Assembly: GCF_037572775.1 (NCBI RefSeq)
Contig: NZ_JBBHKA010000001.1
Coordinates: forward strand, 124,001-188,000
Length of the DNA stretch: 64,000 nt
Direction: 5' to 3'
Source: Ramlibacter sp. PS4R-6
GTDB taxonomy: Bacteria; Pseudomonadota; Gammaproteobacteria; Burkholderiales; Burkholderiaceae_C
How positions within the stretch are numbered: the first letter of the stretch is position 1; every line of letters starts with the position of its first letter. A program made the translations under genes and the position numbers. The notes beneath the pieces were generated by a model. The model was not told where the DNA came from and ran no database searches. It saw only the letters and a program-made list of their open reading frames with translations. Shown here piece by piece: positions 39,494-47,917 of this stretch.

Positions 39494-40900
39494 TCAGTCG
39501 CGCACGCCGGCGGGGCGCTGGCGCGGCTTGCGGTTGGGGTCGATCGGCTGCGGCCGCAGGATGCCCACGGTGAGCTGGTCGTCGCCGAAGTACTTCGCGG
39601 CCACGGCCTTCACCTGCGCTGCGGTGACGGCGCGCAGGCGCTGGATCAAGCGCTCCTGCGCGTCGGTGGGCATGCCGATCACCCAGTGCGAGCCGAGCTC
39701 CTGCGCCTGGCCCATGAGCGAATCGAGGCGGTAGACCTGGCTGGCCACCCACTGCGTCTTCACGCGATTGAGTTCCGCCTCGGTGATGCCGTCGCGCGCG
39801 ACCTTCGCCACCTCCGCGCGCAAGGCGGCCTCGACCTGCTCCGCGGTCTTGCCTTGCGCCGGCACGCCGTCCAGCACGAAGAGTTGCGGGCCGCGCGCCC
39901 ACAAACCGTTCGATGCGCCGGCACTGTCGGCCACGCGGTCGGGCCCCTGCGTGAGCGCGCGGTCCAGGCGCGAGCCCGCGTAGCCGTCCAGCACCGCCGA
40001 CAGCACCGTGAGCGCGAGCGCATCGTCGTTGTCCGGCGTGGCATCGAACGAGCGCAGCTGCGGCACCTTGAACGCGAGCGCGACGTACGCTTGATCCGCG
40101 GGCGCCTTGAACTCCAGGCGCCGCACGCCGGCCTGCTCGGGCTCCTCGCGCGGCTTGCGCGGCGGCAAGGGCCGCGCGGCGATCGAACCGTAATACTTCT
40201 GCGCCAGCTGCCGCACCTTCTGCGGGTCGACGTCGCCGACGATCACCAGCGCCGCATTGGCGGGGACGTACCAGCTGCGGTAGAAATCGCGCGCGTCCTG
40301 CGGCTGCATCGCATCCAGGTCGCTCATCCAGCCGATCACCGGGCGGCGATAGGGCGAGGCGGCCCACACCGTGGCATTGAGCGCCTCCCACAGCAGGGCG
40401 CGCGGCTGGTCGTCGGTGCGCCAGCGGCGCTCCTCCTTCACCACCTCGAGTTCCTTCTTGAACTCCTCGTCGGGCCACTGGCTGTTGGCGAAGCGGTCGG
40501 CTTCGAGCTTCATCACGTCCTCGAGCTTGTTCGCCGGGATCTGCTGGAAGTACGCCGTGGTGTCGCGGTTGGTGAAGGCGTTCTCGCGCCCGCCCAGCTG
40601 CGCGATGCGCTGCGAGAACTCGCCCACCTTCAGCTGCCTGGTGCCCTTGAACATCATGTGTTCGAGCATGTGGGCCAGGCCGCTCCAGCCGTCGACCTCG
40701 TCGATGGAGCCCACGCGCACCCACACCATCTGTACTGCCGTCGGCGCGCGATGGTCCGGCTTGACGATCACGGTCATGCCGTTGTCCAGCCGGAACTGCT
40801 CGACGCGCGGCGGCGGCGGCGCTTGCGCGAAAGACGGTGCGGTGGGGACGAAGGCAGCGAATGCGAAAGCGGCCAGGAGCCGGTGCAGGAGCTGTTTCAT
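39494..40900 (-). CDS. M16 family zinc peptidase (catalytic subunit)
   Basis: 468 residues from the ATG at 40900, with a signal peptide (MKQLLHRLLAAFAFAAFVPT). The inverted zinc motif HMLEHMMFKGT is at about residues 77-87 with the downstream glutamate in ELEVVKEERRWRTDD. It is a periplasmic insulinase/pitrilysin-type peptidase. It is divergent from ftsY with only 29 bases between starts. Confidence 0.93.
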   Translation of the reverse strand: MKQLLHRLLAAFAFAAFVPTAPSFAQAPPPPRVEQFRLDNGMTVIVKPDHRAPTAVQMVWVRVGSIDEVDGWSGLAHMLEHMMFKGTRQLKVGEFSQRIAQLGGRENAFTNRDTTAYFQQIPANKLEDVMKLEADRFANSQWPDEEFKKELEVVKEERRWRTDDQPRALLWEALNATVWAASPYRRPVIGWMSDLDAMQPQDARDFYRSWYVPANAALVIVGDVDPQKVRQLAQKYYGSIAARPLPPRKPREEPEQAGVRRLEFKAPADQAYVALAFKVPQLRSFDATPDNDDALALTVLSAVLDGYAGSRLDRALTQGPDRVADSAGASNGLWARGPQLFVLDGVPAQGKTAEQVEAALRAEVAKVARDGITEAELNRVKTQWVASQVYRLDSLMGQAQELGSHWVIGMPTDAQERLIQRLRAVTAAQVKAVAAKYFGDDQLTVGILRPQPIDPNRKPRQRPAGVRD

Positions 40901-40929
40901 AGAATCGTGTGATCCTAACAAGCGCGGCA

Positions 40930-41964
40930 ATGTTCAGCTTCTTCAAGAAAAAACCGGCGGCCACCCCCGCCCCCGCCGCGCCAGCCCCGCCGGGCGCCAG
41001 CTCTTCCTTGATCGGCACGGCGGTCGTCCAGGCCATCGAAGTGCCGGTGGCGCCGCTCGCGCCCGAGCGCCAGAGCTGGATGGAACGCCTGAGCGCCGGC
41101 CTGCGCAAGACCGGCTCGTCGATCTCCGAGGTGTTCGGCGCGGCGCAGATCGACGACGCGTTCTACGAGGAGCTGGAGACCGCGCTGCTCATGGCCGACA
41201 CGGGCGTGAAGGCCACGCAGCACCTCATCGCCGAAGTGAAGCGGCGCGTGGCGCAAAGCGGCGCATCGCGCCCCGTGCAGGCCAAGAACATCCTGGTCGA
41301 CGCGCTCACGCAATTGCTCAAGCCGCTGGAGAAGCCGCTGGTGATCGGCGAGCACCAGCCGACCGTGATCATGGTCGCGGGCGTCAACGGCGCGGGCAAG
41401 ACCACCTCCATCGGCAAGCTCACCAAGCACCTGGCGGACGACGGCGAGTCGGTGCTGCTCGCGGCGGCGGACACCTTCCGCGCGGCGGCGCGCGAGCAGC
41501 TCGCCGTCTGGGCCGACCGCAACACCGTGGAGATCGTGAGCCAGCAAGGCGGCGACCCGGCGGCGGTGGCCTTCGATGCGGTTGCCGCGGGCCGTGCGCG
41601 CGGCAAGGACGTGGTGCTCGTGGACACCGCGGGCCGCCTGCCCACGCAATTGCACCTGATGGAGGAGCTGCGCAAGATCAAGCGCGTGGTGACCAAGGCC
41701 GACGAGACGGCGCCGCACGAGGTGATCCTGGTCATCGACGGCAACACCGGCCAGAACGCGCTGGCGCAGGTGAAGTCCTTCGACGACGTGCTGGGACTGA
41801 CGGGATTGATCGTCACCAAGCTCGATGGCACGGCCAAGGGCGGCGTGCTGGCCGCGATCGCGCAGGAGAAGCCGGTGCCGGTTTACTTCATCGGCGTCGG
41901 CGAGAAGCTCGAGGACCTGGAGACTTTCAGCGCGCGCGAATTCGCGCTGGCGCTGCTCGCCTGA
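40930..41964 (+). CDS. ftsY: Signal recognition particle receptor FtsY
   Basis: 344 residues from the ATG at 40930. A short N-terminal A region (FSFFKKKPAATPAPAAPAPP) precedes the helical N domain and the GTPase G domain: G1 VNGAGKTTSIGKL, the insertion-box DTFRAAAREQLAVWADR, G3 DTAGRLPTQ, G4 TKLDGTAKGG, and the closing FIGVGEKLEDLETF. It docks SRP-ribosome complexes at the inner membrane. The A domain is much shorter than in E. coli. No Shine-Dalgarno is seen. Confidence 0.97.
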   Translation: MFSFFKKKPAATPAPAAPAPPGASSSLIGTAVVQAIEVPVAPLAPERQSWMERLSAGLRKTGSSISEVFGAAQIDDAFYEELETALLMADTGVKATQHLIAEVKRRVAQSGASRPVQAKNILVDALTQLLKPLEKPLVIGEHQPTVIMVAGVNGAGKTTSIGKLTKHLADDGESVLLAAADTFRAAAREQLAVWADRNTVEIVSQQGGDPAAVAFDAVAAGRARGKDVVLVDTAGRLPTQLHLMEELRKIKRVVTKADETAPHEVILVIDGNTGQNALAQVKSFDDVLGLTGLIVTKLDGTAKGGVLAAIAQEKPVPVYFIGVGEKLEDLETFSAREFALALLA

Positions 41965-41967
41965 AGG

Positions 41968-42249
41968 CTAGTCCTTCTGGAACGACGGGTAACCGGCTTG
42001 CTCGGTCGCTTTCGTCAGCGCGGCAACCGTGGTCGCCTTGTCGTCGAACGTCACGACGGCATTGCGCCTCGCGTAGCTCACCACGGCCTTCTTGACGCCG
42101 GGCACCTTCATCAGCGCCACGCGGATCGTGATCGGGCAGGTGTCGCAGTCCATCGACGGGACGCTGAGCTCCACCTGGCGCACGCCGGCGTGCGCGGCGA
42201 ATGCGCCGGCCATGAGGGCCACTGCGGCAAGCGATCGGATCGTCTTCAT
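41968..42249 (-). CDS. MerP-like periplasmic heavy-metal-binding protein
   Basis: 93 residues with a signal peptide (MKTIRSLAAVALMAGAFAAHA) and one HMA domain. The metal motif is SMDCDTCPITIRVALMKVPG, close to the MerP motif MTCAACPIT. MerP carries Hg(II) across the periplasm to MerT. It is encoded 13 bases after the MerT-like gene. merR and merA are absent, so another thiophilic metal is possible. Confidence 0.82.
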   Translation of the reverse strand: MKTIRSLAAVALMAGAFAAHAGVRQVELSVPSMDCDTCPITIRVALMKVPGVKKAVVSYARRNAVVTFDDKATTVAALTKATEQAGYPSFQKD

Positions 42250-42262
42250 GCGCGAGCCCTCC

Positions 42263-42634
42263 TCAATAGAACAGATGCGCGCTCTGGTTGAGCGCGATGG
42301 GCAGCACCGTGAGCGCGGCCAGCGCCCAGAACCATCGCCGGGCGGCGGCGTTGCTGCGAACGCAGGCTTCGGCCTCGCACTGCGCGGCGTCCGGCGTTGC
42401 CGAGCGCCAGATGCGCCAACCCGCCACCAGCAGCGACGCGGCGGCGAGCGCCGTGAGCGGGTACGAATAAGGCTCCATGCGGCGCAATTGCCCGATCCAT
42501 GCGCCGCTCACACCGACCACCGCAAAGATGAGCGGCAGCACACAGCACGTCGAGGCCAGCAGCGCGGCGATGCCTGCCAGCGTGAGTGGCGAAGCCACCT
42601 TGGCGGCTGCTGCATGTTCAGGCACGGATTTCAC
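42263..42634 (-). CDS. MerT-like mercuric transport protein
   Basis: 123 residues if the GTG at 42634 is used (another GTG at 42625); there is no ATG before the first membrane segment except one upstream inside the preceding gene. Three hydrophobic segments. The vicinal cysteine pair of MerT is in LLASTCCVLPLIFAVVGVSG near residue 30, and the cytoplasmic pair appears as CEAEAC near residue 88. GAWIGQLRRMEPY matches MerT as I recall it. The start overlaps the end of the transglutaminase gene, so the three form one operon. Confidence 0.82.
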   Translation of the reverse strand: MKSVPEHAAAAKVASPLTLAGIAALLASTCCVLPLIFAVVGVSGAWIGQLRRMEPYSYPLTALAAASLLVAGWRIWRSATPDAAQCEAEACVRSNAAARRWFWALAALTVLPIALNQSAHLFY

Positions 42635-43727
42635 GCGCGGTGATCTGGTAGACGAACGTGTCGGGATCATACGGATCCTTCGCGCCCGCTGCGGTTTCCG
42701 CCTGCGGGTACATGAAGAACCCGAGCCGGGCCTGCTTCGCGCCGGGCAGCTTCACGTCGCTGGCGCAGTTGTAGCCCATCCAGTTGCTTTCCCAGCTGCC
42801 GAAGAGCGCCTTGCGCACCGGCGCGACCACCGGGTGGCCCGCGTCCTTGATCCACTCGGGCGTTTCCTGCCTCATCACCTTGGTGACGTCGGCGGGATCC
42901 ATCGCAACCCAGCCGGTGCCTTGCAGGTAGACCTCGGCGCGGCAGTGCTGCGCGCCCTTGAGGCTGGCCGGGTTGCCGCCGAGTTCACGGTAGCCGAATG
43001 CGCTGGGCACGAGGCGGATGCCGTAGATGTCGCGCGCCGGGACACCGCTGGCGCGGCACAGGCCCACGAACAGCGCGTTGATGTCGGCGCACTTGCCGCT
43101 CATGTTGCCGGACTCGAGCATCGCCTTGATGTCGCCGGTGCCGCAACCGCGCACCTTGGGCTCGCGGTAGGTGCTGACGATCACCCAGTCGTAGATGCGC
43201 TGGGCCTTCTCGCGGTCGGACCGAGCGCCGAGCACGACCTGCGTGGCGACTTTCTTCACGATGCCATCCGTCGGGATGAGCTCGCTGGGTTGGAGCCATT
43301 CGCGCAGGTCCGATGGATCGGCGGCCGGCGCTTTCGCGCCCCAGTCGACGGCGCGGTTCTGCGTTTCGACGACGCTGGTCAGCACCAGCGTCGGGTCGGC
43401 CGCGCTGGCGGCGTACTTCGCCACCAGCACCTTTGCGCCCGTGCGGCCGTCGGAAGCGGTGTTGATGGTGCTGGCGGTGCCCGACCAGTTGCTGTCGCTC
43501 GTGCGCTGCCATGGCGTGTCCAGCGATGGAACGGGCAGCCAGATGGTGGCATCGCCGCGCTCGCCGCGCAGTTGGACGGTGGTGGTGATCTCGAACTTGC
43601 GCCACCCTTCGGGCCTGGGCTCGAAGCGGCGCGCAACCTCTTGCGCGTGGAGCTGGGGCAGGCCGCCCGCCACCATCGACGCAGCGGCGGTTTGGACGAT
43701 CTGGCGGCGTGTGATCGCGAACGTCAT
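42618..43727 (-). CDS. Exported transglutaminase-like cysteine protease domain protein
   Basis: 369 residues with a Tat/Sec signal (TRRQIVQTAAASMVAGG). The N-terminal half is beta-rich (LRGERGDATIWLPVPS). The transglutaminase-like core has the catalytic Cys in NMSGKCADINALFVGLCRAS, His in GAQHCRAEVYL and Asp in GWVAMDPADV, so the triad is intact. Substrate unknown. It is divergent from the thioredoxin gene and overlaps the MerT-like gene by 17 bases. Confidence 0.88.
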   Translation of the reverse strand: MTFAITRRQIVQTAAASMVAGGLPQLHAQEVARRFEPRPEGWRKFEITTTVQLRGERGDATIWLPVPSLDTPWQRTSDSNWSGTASTINTASDGRTGAKVLVAKYAASAADPTLVLTSVVETQNRAVDWGAKAPAADPSDLREWLQPSELIPTDGIVKKVATQVVLGARSDREKAQRIYDWVIVSTYREPKVRGCGTGDIKAMLESGNMSGKCADINALFVGLCRASGVPARDIYGIRLVPSAFGYRELGGNPASLKGAQHCRAEVYLQGTGWVAMDPADVTKVMRQETPEWIKDAGHPVVAPVRKALFGSWESNWMGYNCASDVKLPGAKQARLGFFMYPQAETAAGAKDPYDPDTFVYQITAREIRA

Positions 43728-43753
43728 GGGAAGCTCCGTTTCGGGGTTCTGGA

Positions 43754-43760
43754 TATTATC
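43754..43760. promoter_or_regulatory. Bidirectional -10 core between transglutaminase and thioredoxin genes
   Basis: TATTATC gives TATTAT on the plus strand and GATAAT on the minus strand in the 78-base divergent region (43728-43805). Here both genes would have normal untranslated leaders of 20-40 bases. Confidence 0.4.
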
Positions 43761-43805
43761 GAAGGGAAGCCTTTCGCACCATTCGACAAGGGGATTCCGG
43801 ACCGC

Positions 43806-44318
43806 ATGAATCGCCGCCATTGCATCGGCGCGCTCCTGGGCATGGGTGCGCTCGTGTCGAGTGACCTCGTGGCTGCGCAGTCGGTACGCAAGGCCTGGCC
43901 GGCGCGCAAGCCGACCCCGCCGCTGGAGTTGCCGGCCGTCGACACCGCGCCGTGGCGGCTCGCGGGAGAGCGGGGCCATGCGGTGCTGCTGAATTTCTGG
44001 GCCAGCTGGTGCGAGCCGTGCCGGGCGGAGATGCCGGCGCTGGAGCGCCTCGCGTTGTCGCAGCGCGAAGCAGGGCTGCGCGTGGTGGCGGTGAACTACC
44101 GCGAAGGCGAGCCTGCCGTGAAGCGCTTCCTCGCGAAGATGCCGCTGCAATTGCCGGTGGTGCGCGATGCGGACGGTGCGGCCGCGCGCGCGTTCGGCAT
44201 CAACATCTTCCCGAGCACGGTGGCCATCGACCGCCAGGGCCGCGTACGCTTCATCATCGTCGGGGAGTTCGACTGGGACGGCGGCGCCGGAATGGAAGCG
44301 ATCCGGCCGTTGCTGTGA
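43806..44318 (+). CDS. TlpA-type periplasmic thioredoxin-like protein
   Basis: 170 residues with an exported N-terminus (RRHCIGALLGMGALVSSDLV). The thioredoxin core has NFWASWCEPCRAEMPALERL (W-C-E-P-C active site) and the cis-proline in INIFPSTVAIDRQGRVRF. It is a periplasmic thiol reductase or redox relay. It ends 16 bases before the 3' end of senA (convergent). The WCEPC site resembles TlpA/ResA more than DsbA. Confidence 0.9.
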   Translation: MNRRHCIGALLGMGALVSSDLVAAQSVRKAWPARKPTPPLELPAVDTAPWRLAGERGHAVLLNFWASWCEPCRAEMPALERLALSQREAGLRVVAVNYREGEPAVKRFLAKMPLQLPVVRDADGAAARAFGINIFPSTVAIDRQGRVRFIIVGEFDWDGGAGMEAIRPLL

Positions 44319-44334
44319 ACGGCCGGACGGACGT

Positions 44335-45498
44335 TCACGCGCAGCTGCGGAAGCCCGACACGATGTCGCTGCGCTGCGGCTCGAAGAAGTTGCGGTAGCG
44401 CGGATGGGCCAGCCGCGGCGACGTGGCCGCGCAGGCACCTCGCAACGTGCGCCGCGTGCCGAACCAGGGCGCGGAATAGTCGCGGTAGGGATGCGGCTCG
44501 AAACCGGGATAAGACACGAACGGCGAGGCCGTCCATTCCCACACGTGGCCCCAGCGGAAGTCCGGTTGCGTGAGCGCAGCGCACTCCCATTCGAATTCCT
44601 TCGGCAGGCGGCGGCCGGCCCAGCGGCACCAGGCCTCGGCTTCGAAGGCCGTGAGGTGCATGGCGGGCGCACCGGCATCGCCGGCCTGCGGGCTCGCGCC
44701 GCTTTGCTGAAGCCAGGCCCAGCCGGCGTCGCCCCACCACTTGCGCTCAACGTAACCGCCGGCATCGGCGAACTCGGAGAATCGTGCCTGGCTCACCGGC
44801 TCGGCGTCGATCTCGAAGGCCGCGAGCTGCACGCGCACGGGCGCCAGTTCGTTGTCAAACGCGAAGCCCGGCCCCTGCCAGCCCGCCACGAACTCCTGCG
44901 CGGGCACATGCAGCGTCGCGCCATTGCCGAGCAACGGCGTCGGCCGGACCGTCGGCACGACGATGCCGAGGCCGCGCGCCATGTAGCACGCAGCTTCCGC
45001 GTGCATCTCCTCATGCAGCGCGACCAGGCGGAAGAAGTAGAGCTCGTTGTCGCCCGCATCGGCCGGCAGGCCTTCCAGCGCATCGAGCGTGCTGTCCATC
45101 GTCGCGGCCATCCAGGCGCGCGTGCCCTTCTCGTCGGGCAAGGGAAGGTCCCAGCGCGTGGCGTGCGCGACCTTGCCGGAGTCGTACAGCGCGTCGGAAG
45201 CGGCCATCAGCGACGGCAAACGCTCGTGCTCGGGATCGCATCTCGTTCCGAGCGCACGCTCCCGGTTGCGCGCGATCCACCATTCCTGGAACCACGCGAC
45301 GTGGCCCCATTCCCACAGCGGCGGGTTGAGCGTGGCGCGGCAGGGCACGCGCAAGCCGGCGGGGCGCAGCGCTTCCGCGTACGCGTCCGCCAGCACCAGC
45401 GTGCGCTTGCGCGCGGCCAGCAGCGCCGCCCGCACCGCGTCGCGCCCGCCCGTGCGCAAAGCCTGCGCCGCGCTATAAACCGGCGATGCCGTCTCCAT
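44335..45498 (-). CDS. senA: Selenoneine synthase SenA (EgtB-like)
   Basis: 387 residues from the ATG at 45498. The N-terminal DinB-like domain supplies the three-His iron site (H66 in LWEWGHVAWF; H162 and H166 in the HEEMHAE motif). The C-terminal formylglycine-enzyme/sulfatase-modifying fold follows (FEIDAEPVSQARFSEFADAG, HLTAFEAEAWCRWAGRRLPK, WGHVWEWTASPF). SenA joins hercynine to a selenosugar to form selenoneine; plain EgtB uses gamma-glutamylcysteine instead. The assignment rests on adjacency to senB and senC. The ATG lies inside the divergent senB gene; an in-frame TTG at 45459 would remove the overlap. Confidence 0.88.
   Translation of the reverse strand: METASPVYSAAQALRTGGRDAVRAALLAARKRTLVLADAYAEALRPAGLRVPCRATLNPPLWEWGHVAWFQEWWIARNRERALGTRCDPEHERLPSLMAASDALYDSGKVAHATRWDLPLPDEKGTRAWMAATMDSTLDALEGLPADAGDNELYFFRLVALHEEMHAEAACYMARGLGIVVPTVRPTPLLGNGATLHVPAQEFVAGWQGPGFAFDNELAPVRVQLAAFEIDAEPVSQARFSEFADAGGYVERKWWGDAGWAWLQQSGASPQAGDAGAPAMHLTAFEAEAWCRWAGRRLPKEFEWECAALTQPDFRWGHVWEWTASPFVSYPGFEPHPYRDYSAPWFGTRRTLRGACAATSPRLAHPRYRNFFEPQRSDIVSGFRSCA
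45474..45479 (+). promoter_or_regulatory. senB: -10 element for senB
   Basis: TATAAA ends six bases before the senB ATG, with no Shine-Dalgarno between, predicting a leaderless senB transcript. On the minus strand it reads TTTATA and lies 14 bases before the alternative senA TTG at 45459. Confidence 0.5.
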
Positions 45499-46478
45499 CG
45501 GTGGTCATCGTAAGCCCCGCACTGGCTGCCGCCAACAACGGCAACTGGCAGACCGCGGCGCGCTGGGCGTCCTTCCTGCGGCCGCGCTACCCGGTGCGTA
45601 TCGTGGATGCGTGGCCCGATGCAGGCGCGGCCGGCGACGAACTGATGATCGCCCTGCATGCTCGGCGCTCGGCGACGGCCATCGCCGCATGGGTTTCCGT
45701 GAAGCCACCCGGGCGCATCGCGCTGGTGCTGACCGGCACCGACCTCTACCGCGACATCCGGGGCGATGCCGGCGCGCAGCGATCGCTCGACCTGGCGCAG
45801 AGCCTCGTCGTGCTGCAGGAGCTGGGGCTTTCGGCACTGCCCGCCCGCCACCGAAGCAAGTCACGCGCGATCTACCAGTCGGTCACGCCGCGGCGCGCGC
45901 TCTCGAAATCCGGCCGCACGCTGCGCGCCGTGATGGTCGGCCACCTGCGCGAGGTGAAGAGCCCGCAGACGCTGTTCGACGCCGCCGGCCTGCTGCGCGC
46001 TCGCACGGACATCGAGATCCACCACATCGGCCGCGCCGAGGAGCCCGTGTGGGCCGAACGCGCGCGGGCCGCGCAGGCCGCGTGCCCCAACTACCGCTGG
46101 CTCGGCGCCCTGCCCCACAACGAGACGCGCGATGCGATCCAGCGTGCGCATGTGCTGGTGCACACCAGCGCGATGGAAGGCGGCGCGCACGTGATCATGG
46201 AAGCCGTGTGCAGCGGCACGCCCGTGATCGCCTCGCGCGTGGACGGCAACGTCGGCATGCTCGGCGCGGACTACGGCGGCTACTTCCCGCACGGCGACGC
46301 CGCGGCGCTGGCGCGGCTGCTCGAAGCGGCGCGCGACACGCAGGCCGGCGATGACCCCTCGGCCGCCCTCCTCGCGCGCCTGCGCGCACAATGCGCGCTT
46401 CGGGCACCGCTGTTCGCACCGGAGACGGAGCGCGCGGCCGTGCTGCAACTGGTCCGCGAACTCGAGGAAAGCGCATGA
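45486..46478 (+). CDS. senB: Selenosugar synthase SenB
   Basis: 330 residues of GT-B fold. The start SVVIVSPALAAANNGNWQTA and the motifs ALVLTGTDLYRDIRGDAGAQ, VGHLREVKSPQTLFDAAGLL, HTSAMEGGAHVIMEAVCSGT and ASRVDGNVGMLGADYGGYFP match the family known from selenoneine clusters. SenB makes a selenosugar from a UDP-sugar and selenophosphate, the first C-Se bond of the pathway. It overlaps senC by four bases (ATGA), tying it to its selenophosphate supply. Confidence 0.9.
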   Translation: MPSPSVVIVSPALAAANNGNWQTAARWASFLRPRYPVRIVDAWPDAGAAGDELMIALHARRSATAIAAWVSVKPPGRIALVLTGTDLYRDIRGDAGAQRSLDLAQSLVVLQELGLSALPARHRSKSRAIYQSVTPRRALSKSGRTLRAVMVGHLREVKSPQTLFDAAGLLRARTDIEIHHIGRAEEPVWAERARAAQAACPNYRWLGALPHNETRDAIQRAHVLVHTSAMEGGAHVIMEAVCSGTPVIASRVDGNVGMLGADYGGYFPHGDAAALARLLEAARDTQAGDDPSAALLARLRAQCALRAPLFAPETERAAVLQLVRELEESA

Positions 46479-47545
46479 ACGCCCCGTTGAATCCCGCATC
46501 CGCCGAACCGCGCCTGACCTCGCTGTCGCATGGCGGCGGCTGCGGCTGCAAGATCGCGCCCGGCGTGCTGTCGGAAATCCTCAAGGGCACCGCGCGGCTG
46601 CCGGTGCCGCCGCAGCTGCTGGTGGGCATCGAAACCGCCGACGACGCGGCGGTGTACCAGCTGAACGACGAGCAGGCGCTGATCGCGACCACCGACTTCT
46701 TCATGCCGATCGTCGACGACCCCTTCGACTTCGGCCGCATCGCGGCGACCAACGCGATCTCCGACGTGTATGCGATGGGTGGCAAGCCCATCATGGCCCT
46801 GGCGCTGGTGGGCATGCCGATCAGCGTGCTGTCGACGCAAACCATCGCGCGCATCCTCGAAGGCGGCGAATCGGTGTGCCGCGACGCGGGCATCCCCATC
46901 GCGGGCGGCCACACCATCGATTCGGTCGAGCCGATCTACGGCCTGGTGGCGCTGGGGCTGGTGCACCCGAAGCGCGTGAAGCGCAACGCCGATGCGTGCG
47001 CGGGCGACGTGCTGGTGCTGGGCAAGCCGCTCGGCGTGGGCGTGCTATCGGCCGCGTTGAAGAAGGAACAGCTGGAGCCCGCGGGCTACCGCCGCATGAT
47101 CGAGACCACGACGAAGCTCAACACGCCCGGGCCGGAGCTCGCGGCGATGGACGCCGTGCATGCGCTCACCGACGTGACGGGTTTCGGCCTCGCGGGCCAT
47201 GCGCTCGAACTCGCGCGCGGCGCGAAGCTGGATGTCGTGTTCGACTGGGCGAAAGTGCCCCTGCTCGAGGGCGTGCGTGAGCTCGCTTCTGCCGGCCACG
47301 TCACGGGCGCGTCGGGGCGCAACTGGGCCGGCTACGGCCAGTCGGTGCAGTTGCCGGCGGGCTTCGCGTCGGTCGACCAGGCACTGCTCAGCGACCCGCA
47401 GACCAGCGGCGGCCTGCTGGTGTCGTGCACGCCGGCCAGCGCCGCGGCCGTCATCGACACCTTCCGCCGTCACGGCTTCGCGCAGGCCGCGGTCATCGGC
47501 GAGTGCCGCCCCGCCGCCGGCGAGCCGAAGCTGGTGCTGCGCTAG
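46475..47545 (+). CDS. senC: Selenophosphate synthetase (SelD; SenC of the selenoneine cluster)
   Basis: 356 residues. The catalytic loop SHGGGCGCKIAPG has Cys23 (not selenocysteine) and Lys26, equivalent to Cys17 and Lys20 of E. coli SelD. ATP-site segments are ETADDAAVYQLNDEQALIAT, TDFFMPIVDDPFDFGRIAAT, NAISDVYAMGGKP and TDVTGFGLAGHALELARGA. It makes selenophosphate from selenide and ATP. No selA, selB, selC or selU is in the window, so here it primarily serves SenB. The stop overlaps the convergent cutA stop. Confidence 0.94.
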   Translation: MNAPLNPASAEPRLTSLSHGGGCGCKIAPGVLSEILKGTARLPVPPQLLVGIETADDAAVYQLNDEQALIATTDFFMPIVDDPFDFGRIAATNAISDVYAMGGKPIMALALVGMPISVLSTQTIARILEGGESVCRDAGIPIAGGHTIDSVEPIYGLVALGLVHPKRVKRNADACAGDVLVLGKPLGVGVLSAALKKEQLEPAGYRRMIETTTKLNTPGPELAAMDAVHALTDVTGFGLAGHALELARGAKLDVVFDWAKVPLLEGVRELASAGHVTGASGRNWAGYGQSVQLPAGFASVDQALLSDPQTSGGLLVSCTPASAAAVIDTFRRHGFAQAAVIGECRPAAGEPKLVLR

Positions 47546-47871
47546 GCAACCTCGCCTTTCACCCACTCGCCGTACGCATCGCTCGCACGGCACGGCAGCG
47601 CGACGAACTGCGGGACGTCGTAGGGGTGGTGTTCATCGAGGAACGCCCGCAGCGCGTCCGCGCGCGCGGGCAAGGTCTTGATCGTGAGCCGCGTTTCCGC
47701 GTCCTCGCACACCTTGCCTTCCCACCGGTAGACGGAGGCAGCGATCGCATCGAGCTGGACGCAGGCCGCCAGCTTGGCCTCGACCAGGCCGCGCGCCAGG
47801 CGCTTGGCGTCGTCCAGGGAACCCACCGTCGTGGTGACGGTCAAAATGTCAACTTCTTTACAGTCCGGCAT
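47542..47871 (-). CDS. cutA: Divalent-cation tolerance protein CutA
   Basis: 109 residues from the ATG at 47871. The trimeric CutA fold shows TTVGSLDDAKRLARGLVEAK, LAACVQLDAIAASVYRWEGK and the C-terminal HPYDVPQFVALPC. The family is linked to copper tolerance, but its mechanism is unclear. It is convergent with senC (stops share CTAG) and divergent from the DUF962 gene. Confidence 0.93.
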   Translation of the reverse strand: MPDCKEVDILTVTTTVGSLDDAKRLARGLVEAKLAACVQLDAIAASVYRWEGKVCEDAETRLTIKTLPARADALRAFLDEHHPYDVPQFVALPCRASDAYGEWVKGEVA

Positions 47872-47917
47872 GGCGGGCCCCTTCGACAATGCCGCCATTC
47901 TTCCAAAGGAGAACCCG

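Noticed and set aside
44335..45498. EgtB of an ergothioneine pathway
   Set aside because: No egtA, egtC, egtD or egtE is present, while a selenosugar synthase and SelD are directly adjacent; SenA is the better reading.
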